A DNA stretch of 64,000 bases from an uncultured Pelagibacteraceae bacterium. Its GTDB lineage: Bacteria; Pseudomonadota; Alphaproteobacteria; Pelagibacterales; Pelagibacteraceae. The notes below the pieces were generated by a model. The model was not told the origin of the DNA and ran no database searches. It saw nothing but the letters and a program-made list of their open reading frames with translations. This document shows positions 16,958 through 25,380 of this stretch, piece by piece. Positions within the stretch are counted from its first letter, which is position 1. The number at the start of each line of letters is the position of its first letter. A program made the translations under genes and the position numbers. The stretch lies in assembly GCA_902567495.1 (NCBI GenBank), contig CACFMO010000006.1, positions 1 through 64,000 on the forward strand, in the 5' to 3' direction.

Positions 16958-16970
16958 TAAATTTTAGTTA

Positions 16971-18167
16971 TTAAAGACCAGCACTAGCGTTAAACGTAAC
17001 TGTACCAGCTACTTTAGTCTTCCAGTTTTTACCACCTTTTGTGTACTCGATCATAACAGGTGTTCTGTTACCATCTCTACACTCAGGCGAACCAGCAGCA
17101 CAGAAGCTGATTGGTCCTGAAGCTAAACCAGTAAAGTTAGTTATACCAGCAATAGAGTCTCTTACAGCTTTTCTATCAGATGCAAGATCACCGCTAAACT
17201 GTTTTTCTGCTTTTTCTAAAGCAGGTTTTAACATAGTTAATAAGTCCTCCATTTGAGAAAAGTCATGGCCAGGTACTACGCCATATCTACTTTTAATATG
17301 TTTAACAAATTTTTTAGCGATTGGTCTTGTGTCAGAAGCAGCGAAAGCAGCAGCATAAGATACACCAACAGCTGCTTTACCAGCGTTAGTTGGTACTTCT
17401 ACTTTTGATGCTACAGAGTTTGCAACTCTAGCTACGCTCTTAGGTATTCCCACTTCGTAAGATTGAACTAAGCAACGAACTGTTTCATCTACTAAACCTG
17501 AACATACAAGTGCGTCTGGATTTGTTGCTTTAGCTTTTAATAAGTAAGATCTAAAGTCAGTTTCTTTTTCTCCAGCTTGCGCTTCATAAACAGGATCAAC
17601 ACCGTATTCATCTTTCACGTAAGCAATCATAGATTTAGAAAAGTCCATACTAGCTTGGTCAGGTACATAGATATGAGCTATCTTCGTACCAGCATTTTCT
17701 GCTGTGAACTTAGCTTGTACTATTTTGTAAAATCTAGATGAAACAGGAACTCTGAATATCCATTCACTTCCTGTTAATGTGATTTTTGAACTTGTTGAAT
17801 GCGGAATGATTTGTGGAACTTTAGCTTTAGTAATTACTGGTACCATTGGTAAAGTAACTGAACTACAGCTAGATCCGATTATAACGTGAACGTTATCTTG
17901 GTATGCAAGCTTCGTAGCATTTGCAACACCTTTCTCAGATTTACATTCATCATTGTAAAGTATCAAATCAACTTTTTTTCCGTTAATACCGCCAGAAGAA
18001 TTCCACTCCGCAACAGTATCTTGAATTAACTCACCATGTTTATAGCCAACGTCAGAAAGCATTCTAAATGAAACACCAATTTTGATGTCCTTAGCTTGTG
18101 CTACTGAAGTGACCAATAAACTAACAGCGAGTAATAAACTTGAAAAAATTATATTTATTTTTTTCAT
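16971..18167 (-). CDS. livK: Periplasmic substrate-binding protein of a branched-chain-amino-acid-type ABC transporter
   Basis: 398 residues with a signal peptide (basic MKKIN start, hydrophobic core, likely cleavage after SVAQA at residue 25), then a type I periplasmic-binding fold: KIGVSFRMLSD, a GSSCSS region near 96-101 and IPHSTSS. Branched-chain, amide and aromatic-acid binding proteins share this fold. The ligand is not leucine by default; the catabolic genes on the divergent transcript suggest an organic acid. Six or more cysteines, several in nearby pairs, are unusual for this family. Codon use is less AT-extreme than its neighbours, as expected of a highly expressed SAR11 binding protein. 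An AGGGGGA sits just before the ATG. Confidence 0.88.
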   Translation of the reverse strand: MKKINIIFSSLLLAVSLLVTSVAQAKDIKIGVSFRMLSDVGYKHGELIQDTVAEWNSSGGINGKKVDLILYNDECKSEKGVANATKLAYQDNVHVIIGSSCSSVTLPMVPVITKAKVPQIIPHSTSSKITLTGSEWIFRVPVSSRFYKIVQAKFTAENAGTKIAHIYVPDQASMDFSKSMIAYVKDEYGVDPVYEAQAGEKETDFRSYLLKAKATNPDALVCSGLVDETVRCLVQSYEVGIPKSVARVANSVASKVEVPTNAGKAAVGVSYAAAFAASDTRPIAKKFVKHIKSRYGVVPGHDFSQMEDLLTMLKPALEKAEKQFSGDLASDRKAVRDSIAGITNFTGLASGPISFCAAGSPECRDGNRTPVMIEYTKGGKNWKTKVAGTVTFNASAGL

Positions 18168-18193
18168 GTTTCCCCCTTTTTTAATTTATATAT

Positions 18194-18220
18194 CTTCGGC
18201 GTTTTTAATTGACGCCAAAG
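18194..18220 (-). promoter_or_regulatory. Inverted repeat in the livK leader, overlapping the livF -35 element
   Basis: Arms CTTTGGCGT and ACGCCGAAG (minus strand) pair over 9 bp with one T-G, around a 9-nt loop. On the minus strand it would be a hairpin in the livK leader; on the plus strand its right arm overlaps the TTGACG at 18209-18214. Either an RNA structure or an operator fits. Confidence 0.5.
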
Positions 18221-18237
18221 CATTAATTTAATTAAAT
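18209..18237 (+). promoter_or_regulatory. Candidate promoter for the livF-livH operon
   Basis: TTGACG at 18209-18214, a 17-nt spacer and TTAAAT at 18232-18237. Transcription would start near 18244, about 30 nt before the livF ATG. It shares DNA with the inverted repeat at 18194-18220 and lies next to the oppositely directed livK promoter. Confidence 0.4.
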
Positions 18238-18239
18238 GT

Positions 18240-18268
18240 ATTAGATTAAATAAACAATTTTAAGTCAA
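18240..18268 (-). promoter_or_regulatory. Candidate promoter for livK
   Basis: On the minus strand TTGACT (18268-18263), a 17-nt spacer and TCTAAT (18245-18240), each one base from the sigma-70 consensus. The transcript would start near 18233 and carry a leader of about 65 nt containing the 18194-18220 hairpin. Confidence 0.5.
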
Positions 18269-18273
18269 CAGCT

Positions 18274-18999
18274 ATGCTCAAAATAAACAATTTAGTTTCA
18301 GGTTACGGTTCAGTGCAAATACTTAATGGAGCTAACATGAAAGTAGATAATCAATCTATAGTTGCATTGCTTGGTGGAAATGGGACAGGTAAGTCCACGA
18401 TATTAAAAGCTTGCTCGGGAATAATTAGAACTTGGAAAGGAAGTATAAATTTTAATGGAGAAGACATTCAAAATTTACCGCCACACAACATTGTAGAAAA
18501 AGGCTTGGTTCAAGTCACTCAAGGAAAAGATGTTTTTCCTGCTATGACAGTTTTAGAAAATTTAAGATTAGGAGGTTTTACGCTTAAATCAAAGCAAACA
18601 TTAAATGATAATATTGAAAAAGTTTTTAATTATTTTCCAAGATTAAATGAAAGAAAAAGCCAGTTAGCTGCAACATTATCAGGTGGCGAATTACAAATGC
18701 TTTGTATTGGAAGGGGTTTAATGTCAAATCCTAAGATGATCATGCTAGATGAACCAAGTGCAGCGCTAGCACCGCAAATTGTTTTAGATATTTTTAAAAA
18801 TATTAATAAAATTAGAAAAGATGGCCTAACAGTTTTGGTAGTAGAACAAAATGTTAGAATGGCTCTTTTGCTTGCAGATTACGGTTATGTAATAAAGGAC
18901 GGAGTAATTAATGTTGAGGGAGAGTCTAAAAAATTGATGTACGACGAGTCTGTGAAAGATTCATATTTAGGTGGGGGAGGTACAACAGCAAATGTTTAA
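18274..18999 (+). CDS. livF: ABC transporter ATP-binding protein, LivF type
   Basis: 241 residues: Walker A GGNGTGKST (34-42), signature LSGGELQ, Walker B MIMLDEPSAALAP and H-loop-region VVEQNV, with the short compact form and C-terminal SYLGG typical of LivF. It is the second ATPase of the transporter whose LivG lies on the opposite strand at 15117-15914. It opens a rightward operon and overlaps livH by 8 nt if livH starts at its ATG. The start lies 106 nt from the livK start, in a shared divergent control region. Confidence 0.88.
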   Translation: MLKINNLVSGYGSVQILNGANMKVDNQSIVALLGGNGTGKSTILKACSGIIRTWKGSINFNGEDIQNLPPHNIVEKGLVQVTQGKDVFPAMTVLENLRLGGFTLKSKQTLNDNIEKVFNYFPRLNERKSQLAATLSGGELQMLCIGRGLMSNPKMIMLDEPSAALAPQIVLDIFKNINKIRKDGLTVLVVEQNVRMALLLADYGYVIKDGVINVEGESKKLMYDESVKDSYLGGGGTTANV

Positions 19000-20029
19000 A
19001 GGTTTTAAACTTACAAGAAAACTTGAAAATACTTTGATGTTAGTTTTTACATTAATTTTTTTAGGATACATCAGTATGAGCCCAGATATGAACCTAGAGT
19101 CTCTTAAAGGTGTATTAATTATTGGTATCACTGTAGGAATAATTTATGGACTAGTAGCTGTAGGAATTTCTCTAATTTATACAGGACTAGATGTAGTTAA
19201 TTTTTCACACGGAGAATTTTTCATGCTCGGAGCATTTACTGGTTTAACAGTTTATAATTTTCTAATCGATGGAGAATTAATTTACGCAATTTTTCCTGAT
19301 GCTTACGGATGGGTAGGTTATGTAATTGGATTATTTTTTGCATTTGTTATCATGGGTCTTTTTGGTGTTTTAATAGAAAGAGTTTTTTTAAGACCATTAA
19401 CAAAAAAAGGCGGTGGTTATACCGTTGCCGGAATGGGAATTATTATTTGTGGTTTTGGCTTATCAGTTGTCTTATTAAACTTAGCTTACATAATTTGGAA
19501 TCCAACAGCACATCCTTTTCATGCAGATTTAGGATTACCAATTAATATAGGTGGGGTGACGTTGCCAATGACATATTTATGGATGTTGGTTACAGGATTT
19601 ACTGTGGCAGGGGCTTTATATTTCTTTTTAAATAAAACTAAAATGGGCTTAGGTGTTCGAGCCGTAGCGCACTCAAAGGTAATCTCCAACTTAGTTGGAA
19701 TTAACGTTCCACTTTATATATCTATTATATTTGGAATAGCTTGTGCTCTTGCAGGATTAGCAGGAACTTTAGTTGGACCTACATATCAAGTAGTAGTTTA
19801 TATGGGTTATATAATTTTATTAAAGGCTTTTGCATCTGCAGTTGTTGGAGGGTTCGGAAGTTTGCCAGGCGCAATCGTTGGTGGTTTCACCGTAGGTCTT
19901 TTTGAAACATCATGTGCTTTTTTTATTTCTGGAAGTCATAAAGATGCTTACGCATTTTTATTGATGATAGTAGTCTTACTTATAAAACCAACCGGTTTCT
20001 TTGGTGTGCAAGTTAAAATGAAAGCATAA
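18992..20029 (+). CDS. livH: ABC transporter permease, LivH type
   Basis: About 345 residues and eight hydrophobic helices. LivH features include VGISLIYTGLDVVNFSHGEFFMLGAF near 58-83, the coupling segment KTKMGLGVRAVAHSKVISNLVGINV near 215-239, and AVVGGFGSLPGAIVGG near 288-303. I chose the ATG at 18992, overlapping livF by 8 nt; a GTG at 18971 would add seven residues (GEVQQQ) not typical of the family. The N terminus has an extra helix of about 25 residues before the usual LivH start. The next gene begins one base after its stop, tying transport to metabolism. Confidence 0.88.
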   Translation: MFKGFKLTRKLENTLMLVFTLIFLGYISMSPDMNLESLKGVLIIGITVGIIYGLVAVGISLIYTGLDVVNFSHGEFFMLGAFTGLTVYNFLIDGELIYAIFPDAYGWVGYVIGLFFAFVIMGLFGVLIERVFLRPLTKKGGGYTVAGMGIIICGFGLSVVLLNLAYIIWNPTAHPFHADLGLPINIGGVTLPMTYLWMLVTGFTVAGALYFFLNKTKMGLGVRAVAHSKVISNLVGINVPLYISIIFGIACALAGLAGTLVGPTYQVVVYMGYIILLKAFASAVVGGFGSLPGAIVGGFTVGLFETSCAFFISGSHKDAYAFLLMIVVLLIKPTGFFGVQVKMKA

Positions 20030-20974
20030 ATGGTTAATAAAAATCTCAAAGTCGCTGTACTAGGCGCAGGCGCTATGGGTTGTCTCTTCGGAGGTTTGCT
20101 TGCAGAAAAAGGATTAAGTGTAGTTTTAATTGATGTGTGGAAAGACCATGTTGATGAGATAAATAATAAAGGTCTCAAAATGATGGGTCATGGTGGCGAT
20201 AGAATTGTAAAAATCAAAGCAACAACAGATCCAAAAACTTTACAACCAGTTGATGCCATAATTATAATGTGTAAAGCAACCGCATTAGAGAAGGCACTTA
20301 CAAATTCAAAAAATATAATAGGCGATAAAACCATGCTCATGTCTTTTCAAAACGGAATAGGACATGAAGAAATAATGCAAAATATAGCTGGAAAAGATAA
20401 AGTTTTGGGAGGATCAACTACTCAAGCATCTAGTATTCAAGGCCCTGGCATTATTCAAAATCATGCAAGTTTACCATCTTGGATTGGAGAGTATGATGGT
20501 GGGCACAGCCAAAGGGTAAAAGATCTTGCAGAAACATTTACATCACACGGTTTAGAAACTATTGCAGAAGAAGATATCAAAAGAAGAAAATGGATGAAAT
20601 TATTTGCACTTACAGCGATAGGACCACTTTCTGCAATATTTGATCTTCATCACACAGACTTGTATATCGCAAATAAAAATCAGGACATGTCGAGGAACCT
20701 GGGCAAAGAAATTATTTTAGAAACTAGACAGGTTGCCAAGGCAGATGGGGTAGATGTCAGCGAAAAAGACTGTCTAGAAATGTTTAATAGAATAGTAGAC
20801 TCCAGACAAACCAACAAATCCTCAATGGCATTTGATGTATTGAAGAATAGAAAGACAGAAATAGATTTTATAAGTGGCGCTGTTTCAAAAATTGGAAAAA
20901 AACATGGGGTCAAAACTCCTCTAAACGATCTCATGTATAATATTATTAAAATCAAAGAGGGAATGTATATCTAG
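20030..20974 (+). CDS. Ketopantoate reductase (PanE/ApbA) family oxidoreductase
   Basis: 314-residue NADP-dependent 2-ketoacid reductase family protein. It has GAGAMGCLFGG (about 11-21), QNGIGHEE near 105-112, the catalytic lysine in KWMKLF near 189 and the glutamate of KTEIDFISGAV near 270. All residues of PanE catalysis appear present, but its place inside an ABC-transporter and CoA-ligase operon suggests reduction of another branched 2-keto acid rather than pantothenate synthesis. It begins immediately after livH and is followed after 4 nt by the acyl-CoA synthetase. Confidence 0.8.
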   Translation: MVNKNLKVAVLGAGAMGCLFGGLLAEKGLSVVLIDVWKDHVDEINNKGLKMMGHGGDRIVKIKATTDPKTLQPVDAIIIMCKATALEKALTNSKNIIGDKTMLMSFQNGIGHEEIMQNIAGKDKVLGGSTTQASSIQGPGIIQNHASLPSWIGEYDGGHSQRVKDLAETFTSHGLETIAEEDIKRRKWMKLFALTAIGPLSAIFDLHHTDLYIANKNQDMSRNLGKEIILETRQVAKADGVDVSEKDCLEMFNRIVDSRQTNKSSMAFDVLKNRKTEIDFISGAVSKIGKKHGVKTPLNDLMYNIIKIKEGMYI

Positions 20975-20978
20975 ATCC

Positions 20979-22898
20979 GTGTCCAAAGAAATAATCTGGA
21001 AACCATCAAAAGATCTAGTTGAAAATTCAAAACTGACTAAGTTTTTAAACTTTTCTAAAATTCAAGATTATAATGAGCTTGAGAAAAAAAGTTTGACAGA
21101 CCCTGGTTGGCTTTGGGATAGTGTTATCAAATTTTCTGATTTAAAGTTTTTTAAACCCTATTCAAAAATTATAGATGAAAGTAAAGGTATCCCTTGGACA
21201 AGATGGTGCGTAGATGGAAAGACCAATATAGTTCTTAATTGTATTGATCGTCATAAAGACAAAGATTTTTTTAAGGAGACTTTTATTTTTTCAGAACGGG
21301 AGGATGGAACAGAGACTTCAATTACCTATGAAGAATTTAATAAAAGAATTTCGAAAGTAGGAAACACGTTAAAAAATAATGGTTTTAAAAAAGGTGATGT
21401 AATAGCACTTTATATGCCTCAATTTATCGAAACCTATATTGCTTATTTTTCTATTTTAAAAATAGGCTGTATCGTTTTACCCCTTTTCTCTGGCTATGGT
21501 TCAAAAGCTGTAATTGAAAGATTAAAAATTGCTAAAGCTAAAGGTATTTTTACCGTAGAAAAAACTTTTAGAAAAGCTAAGGAAATCAGAATGTTTGATC
21601 AAATCAAAGGAGATCTTGATCAAGTAAAGTCATTAGAAAAAATATTTCTTCTAGGGAATGATAAAGGTAAAAAAATATTCAATTGGGAAAACTTTGACAA
21701 TGTATCAGACAAATTAAAAACTGAAGAGATGAACGCTGAGGATCCAGCTATTATTCATTTTACCTCAGGTACAACAGGAAAACCAAAAGGATGTGTTTAT
21801 ACCCACATAGGACTTGTAACTAAAATGGCATTTGATGAAGGAATATTGGCTGACTTCAAACAAACCGACGTTCATTTATGTATGGCAGACATGGGTTGGA
21901 TGGTTGGCTCAAAATCTGCAACAATTGCATCTTCTCATGGTGCAAAAATGATTATTGCAGAAGGTGTTCCAGATTTTCCAGACGAATTGAGATTTTGGAA
22001 ATTAATTGAAAAGTATAAAGTAACTTGGACTGAATTGTCCCCCGCACTAATAAGAAACCAAATGACAAAAGATAAAAAACTTTTTGAAAATTTAGATTTA
22101 AGTTCATTAAGAATTATTTGCACAGGTGGTGAACCATGGACAGAAAAGCCTTGGAAGTGGTTATTTGAATTTATTGGTAAATCAAAAGTTCCTATAATGA
22201 ATTCAGCTGGTGGAACTGAAGTATCTGGATCTATACTACACTGTTGTTTGCATAGACCTTTTAAGGTTGGTTCTTTTAATGCACCCATTCCTGGAATGAG
22301 TGCAGATATTGTAGATTCAAAAGGCCAAAAAGTATCTGCTGATCAAATGGGAGAATTGGTAATGAGAAAATCATCAATAGGATTGACTAAAAGTTTATGG
22401 AATGATGATGAAAGATACATACAGAATTATTGGAAGGTTATAAAAAACGATTTATGGGTTCATGGCGATTTAGCTAGTAAGGATAAAGACGGTCACTGGT
22501 ATCTTCACGGTAGGTCAGATGATACAATTAAAGTTTCGGGTAAAAGAATTGGTCCATCAGAGTTAGAAAGTGTAATTGTGAAAAGCGGAAAAGTTAAAGA
22601 GGTTGCGGCTGTTGGGATTCCAGATGAGGGAAAAGGATCAAAGATAATTTTATCTATAGTTCCTCTAGAAAGTGAAAAAAACCTTAAAGAAAACTTGTTT
22701 ATTGATTTAATTATAAAAGATTTAGGAAAATCATTTAAGCCTGATAAAGTAATATTTGTTAAGGATTTACCTAAAACAAGAAATATGAAAATAATGAGGA
22801 GAGTAATAAAATCGTGTTTAACAAATGAGGACCCTGGTGATATTTCAACTTTATTAAATCCAGAGTCAGTAGAGGAAATAAAACAACATGCAATTTAA
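20979..22898 (+). CDS. Acyl-CoA synthetase (AMP-forming), acetyl/acetoacetyl-CoA synthetase-like
   Basis: 639-residue ANL-superfamily ligase that activates a carboxylic acid to its CoA thioester through an acyl-adenylate. Motifs: HFTSGTTGKPKG near 261-272, GGTEVSGS near 414-421, a YWK-x(5)-WVHGDLA block, the hinge GRSDDTIKVSGKRI, and the C-terminal catalytic lysine in TRNMKIMRR. Length matches acetyl- and acetoacetyl-CoA synthetases rather than short fatty-acyl ligases, but the acyl pocket does not tell me the substrate. GTG start. The imported acid, or a product of it, is the natural candidate. It overlaps the next gene by 11 nt. Confidence 0.83.
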   Translation: MSKEIIWKPSKDLVENSKLTKFLNFSKIQDYNELEKKSLTDPGWLWDSVIKFSDLKFFKPYSKIIDESKGIPWTRWCVDGKTNIVLNCIDRHKDKDFFKETFIFSEREDGTETSITYEEFNKRISKVGNTLKNNGFKKGDVIALYMPQFIETYIAYFSILKIGCIVLPLFSGYGSKAVIERLKIAKAKGIFTVEKTFRKAKEIRMFDQIKGDLDQVKSLEKIFLLGNDKGKKIFNWENFDNVSDKLKTEEMNAEDPAIIHFTSGTTGKPKGCVYTHIGLVTKMAFDEGILADFKQTDVHLCMADMGWMVGSKSATIASSHGAKMIIAEGVPDFPDELRFWKLIEKYKVTWTELSPALIRNQMTKDKKLFENLDLSSLRIICTGGEPWTEKPWKWLFEFIGKSKVPIMNSAGGTEVSGSILHCCLHRPFKVGSFNAPIPGMSADIVDSKGQKVSADQMGELVMRKSSIGLTKSLWNDDERYIQNYWKVIKNDLWVHGDLASKDKDGHWYLHGRSDDTIKVSGKRIGPSELESVIVKSGKVKEVAAVGIPDEGKGSKIILSIVPLESEKNLKENLFIDLIIKDLGKSFKPDKVIFVKDLPKTRNMKIMRRVIKSCLTNEDPGDISTLLNPESVEEIKQHAI

Positions 22899-23658
22899 AG
22901 ATATAATATATGAAGTTAAAAGTGATTATGCTCATGTCACTATAAATAGACCAAAAGTATTAAACGCGTTCACACCTGTTACTCTTCAAGAATTGAAAAC
23001 TGCTTTAGATAGTGCTGAAAAAGATAAAAATGTTGGCGTGATTGTTTTATCTGGTGCTGGAGATAGAGCTTTTTGTGCAGGTGGTGATATGAACTGGGAA
23101 AGTTCAAAAGAATTTCAAGACCATGAATATGAATTCCATATCCACTTAACAAAATGTAGTAAACCAATTATTGCAAAAGTAGATGGATATGCAATCGGAG
23201 GAGGAAATCATATGGCTTACTTTTGTGATCTAACTATAGCAAGTGAAAATTCTATATTTGGACAGAACGGGCCAAGAGTTGGATCGCCAGCAGGAGGTGC
23301 TATCGTTGCTCACTCTGCGAATATTTTAGGTCATAAACGTGCAAGGGAAATGTGGATGACGTGCAAAAGGTATTCTGCAAAAGAGATGATGAATTGGGGA
23401 TTGGTCAACTCTGTTGTAAAAAGAGAAAAATTAGATGAGGAAGTTAAAAAATATGGTGATGAAATATTAAAAGCTGCCCCAACATGTTTAAAAATTTTAA
23501 AAGCTAGTTTTCGAAAACAATTTGATGAAATTTTAAAAATAACTCAAAAAAGTATGGTTAATGAAGTTGCTCCCGACTATTTTAAGACCGGAGAACAGTC
23601 TGAGGGTGCTAAGGCTTTTTTGGAAAAAAGAAAACCAAATTTTAAAAAATTTCGTTAA
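22888..23658 (+). CDS. Enoyl-CoA hydratase/isomerase family protein
   Basis: 256-residue crotonase-fold protein. The oxyanion-hole segments are GAGDRAFCAGGDMNW near 52-66 and KVDGYAIGGGNHMAYFCDLTIAS near 95-117. The GPRVGSPAGGAI segment resembles the GP-x-VGS stretch of MenB and of ring-opening hydrolases such as BadI more than that of a fatty-acid hydratase, which has a glutamate here. So hydrolysis or rearrangement of a cyclic or beta-keto acyl-CoA is a reasonable guess. It follows the CoA ligase with an 11-nt overlap, fitting sequential steps on one acyl-CoA. Confidence 0.8.
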   Translation: MQFKDIIYEVKSDYAHVTINRPKVLNAFTPVTLQELKTALDSAEKDKNVGVIVLSGAGDRAFCAGGDMNWESSKEFQDHEYEFHIHLTKCSKPIIAKVDGYAIGGGNHMAYFCDLTIASENSIFGQNGPRVGSPAGGAIVAHSANILGHKRAREMWMTCKRYSAKEMMNWGLVNSVVKREKLDEEVKKYGDEILKAAPTCLKILKASFRKQFDEILKITQKSMVNEVAPDYFKTGEQSEGAKAFLEKRKPNFKKFR

Positions 23659-24746
23659 TGAAAGTAAAATCAATCAAAGCAATCACTTTGAGCATGCCAT
23701 TTAGTCATGGTGGGAAAAAAGTAATTTTTCATGGAAAAGAATGGAAAAGTTTAGAATTTAACCTAGTAAAAATTGAAACAGATAAAGGTATCACTGGTTG
23801 GGGTGAAGCCTTTGGTTATACAAGTTGGAAAGCAGTAAAAATAGCAATTGAAGAAATGGTAGCTCCCTTGCTTATAGGAAAAGATATAAGCAATATTCCA
23901 GAGGTTCTTTTAACTCTTCAAAAGTCTTTACACTTATTTGGTAGATACGGAATAACAATGTTTGCAATATCTGGTGTTGAAATTGCATTATGGGATGCTT
24001 TAGGAAAAGAAAAAAATAAGCCAATCCATGAATTATTAGGAAAAAAAAATAAAGATTTATTTAAAGCCTACTCAAGTCTTTTTAGATATGGAGATCCAAA
24101 AATTGTAGAGCAAAAGTGTAAACAATCATTAGACGATGGCTATCAAGCAATTAAATTACATGAAATAGAAAATAATTGTATTGAAGCTGGAAGAAAAGTA
24201 ACAGGCAATCTTCCTTTAATGTTAGATACTAATTGTCCATGGACATATGAAGAAACTATGGCCAAAAAAGATTTTTTAAAAAATATGAAGCTTACTTGGT
24301 TAGAGGAACCTATATATCCACCAGAAGATTATGAAACTCTTGCTAAATTAAATAAAGAGCTTGGAACACCAATAGCATGTGGAGAGAATGCATGTACAGA
24401 ATTCGAGTTTAAGTCAATGATCAAGCAAAAAGCTGCAACATATATTCAGCCGTCTGTTATCAAAGTTGGTGGTATTTATGAGATGTTTAAAATTATAGAA
24501 CATGCAGAAAAAAATAATATTTCTGTAATGCCTCATACCGCTTACTTTGGACCAGGTTTTCTTGCCACTCTTCAACTAGCATCCTTGATGAAAAAAGAAA
24601 CATATATAGAGAGATTTTACCTTGATATTGATCAAGAATTTTACCCAAATTTTAAAAAAGCCATGAATGGAAAATATAAATTACCCTCAGGTCCTGGCTT
24701 AGGTATTGACTTAGACTATAAAAGGTTAAGTAAATATGAAATATAG
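23658..24746 (+). CDS. Mandelate racemase/muconate lactonizing enzyme family protein (enolase superfamily)
   Basis: 362 residues: N-terminal capping domain (ETDKGITGWGEAF near 36-48) and a TIM barrel. Metal ligands are seen in order: MLDTNCPW (D), WLEEPI (E) and CGENA (E). The second-strand base motif is K-x-H (AIKLHE), where mandelate racemase has K-x-K, and the C-terminal base is in MPHTAYFGPG. KVGGI before it is typical. Members dehydrate sugar acids, racemise 2-hydroxy acids or open lactones. The combination here suits a dehydratase or racemase of an organic acid but does not fix it. Its start shares a base with the preceding stop. Confidence 0.82.
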   Translation: MKVKSIKAITLSMPFSHGGKKVIFHGKEWKSLEFNLVKIETDKGITGWGEAFGYTSWKAVKIAIEEMVAPLLIGKDISNIPEVLLTLQKSLHLFGRYGITMFAISGVEIALWDALGKEKNKPIHELLGKKNKDLFKAYSSLFRYGDPKIVEQKCKQSLDDGYQAIKLHEIENNCIEAGRKVTGNLPLMLDTNCPWTYEETMAKKDFLKNMKLTWLEEPIYPPEDYETLAKLNKELGTPIACGENACTEFEFKSMIKQKAATYIQPSVIKVGGIYEMFKIIEHAEKNNISVMPHTAYFGPGFLATLQLASLMKKETYIERFYLDIDQEFYPNFKKAMNGKYKLPSGPGLGIDLDYKRLSKYEI

Positions 24747-25380
24747 ATCAGTTTTATTTGTTCCTGGTCATGAGGAAAAAAAAATAAAAAAAGCATATAC
24801 TTTAGACGCTGATCTAGTTGTAATTGATTTAGAATCTACAGTTCCTGATAATGAAAAAAAAAATGCCAGGAAAATTATCAAAAATTGTAATGTAGATAAA
24901 AAAAAAACTTATATCAGGATCAATAATAATGAAGATTTAGATTTTGTAGTCGAAGAAGAATTTATTGGTATTTTTCTCCCTTTTACCGAAAGTAGAGAAC
25001 AGCTTTTAAATATTGATAAAATTTTAAAATCAAATGAAAAGCTTAAAACAGATATAATTCCAATTATAGAAAGTGAAAAGGGAATTGAAAACCTTAAGGA
25101 AATTTGTGAGTTTAAAGAAAGGATAAAAGTTATCTCTTTTGGATCACATGATTTAGCTAAGTCTATTAATCTTAAAGTATCCGATGATGAAAATGAAATT
25201 CTCAATTATAGAAAACTTATAGTTTCACACTCAAAAGACCCTATTGATACTTCATATCTTAATTTTAAAGATTTAAAAGGATTTGAGAAGTCTTGTAATG
25301 TAGCTAAGAGAAACGGGTTTGCTGGAAAAGCTTGTATCCACCCAGGACAAGTTGATATATCAAATAAAATCTTTTCATGA
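24736..25380 (+). CDS. CitE-like HpcH/HpaI-family lyase, short form
   Basis: 214 residues of the citrate-lyase-beta/malyl-CoA lyase family, which cleaves or hydrolyses 3-hydroxyacyl-CoAs. It starts with RSVLFVPGHE, then DLVVIDLEST (metal-binding region), YIRINN, PIIESEKGIEN and SFGSHDLA, and ends with KACIHPGQVDISNKIFS. Usual CitE proteins continue 60-70 residues past the IHP-x-Q motif with a C-terminal lid; here the gene stops within ten residues of it, and the next gene begins in the same ATGA. The barrel and metal site look intact, so it may be functional without the lid or use a partner. Confidence 0.77.
   Translation: MKYRSVLFVPGHEEKKIKKAYTLDADLVVIDLESTVPDNEKKNARKIIKNCNVDKKKTYIRINNNEDLDFVVEEEFIGIFLPFTESREQLLNIDKILKSNEKLKTDIIPIIESEKGIENLKEICEFKERIKVISFGSHDLAKSINLKVSDDENEILNYRKLIVSHSKDPIDTSYLNFKDLKGFEKSCNVAKRNGFAGKACIHPGQVDISNKIFS

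Noticed and set aside
18971-18991. GTG at 18971 as the livH start
   Set aside because: It adds seven non-homologous residues and overlaps livF by 29 nt; the ATG at 18992 gives the usual short overlap.
12345-20974. PanB-like and PanE-like proteins as a pantothenate pathway
   Set aside because: The genes are 7 kb apart on different units, the PanB-like protein lacks its metal residues, no panC is present, and the PanE-like gene is in a transporter operon.
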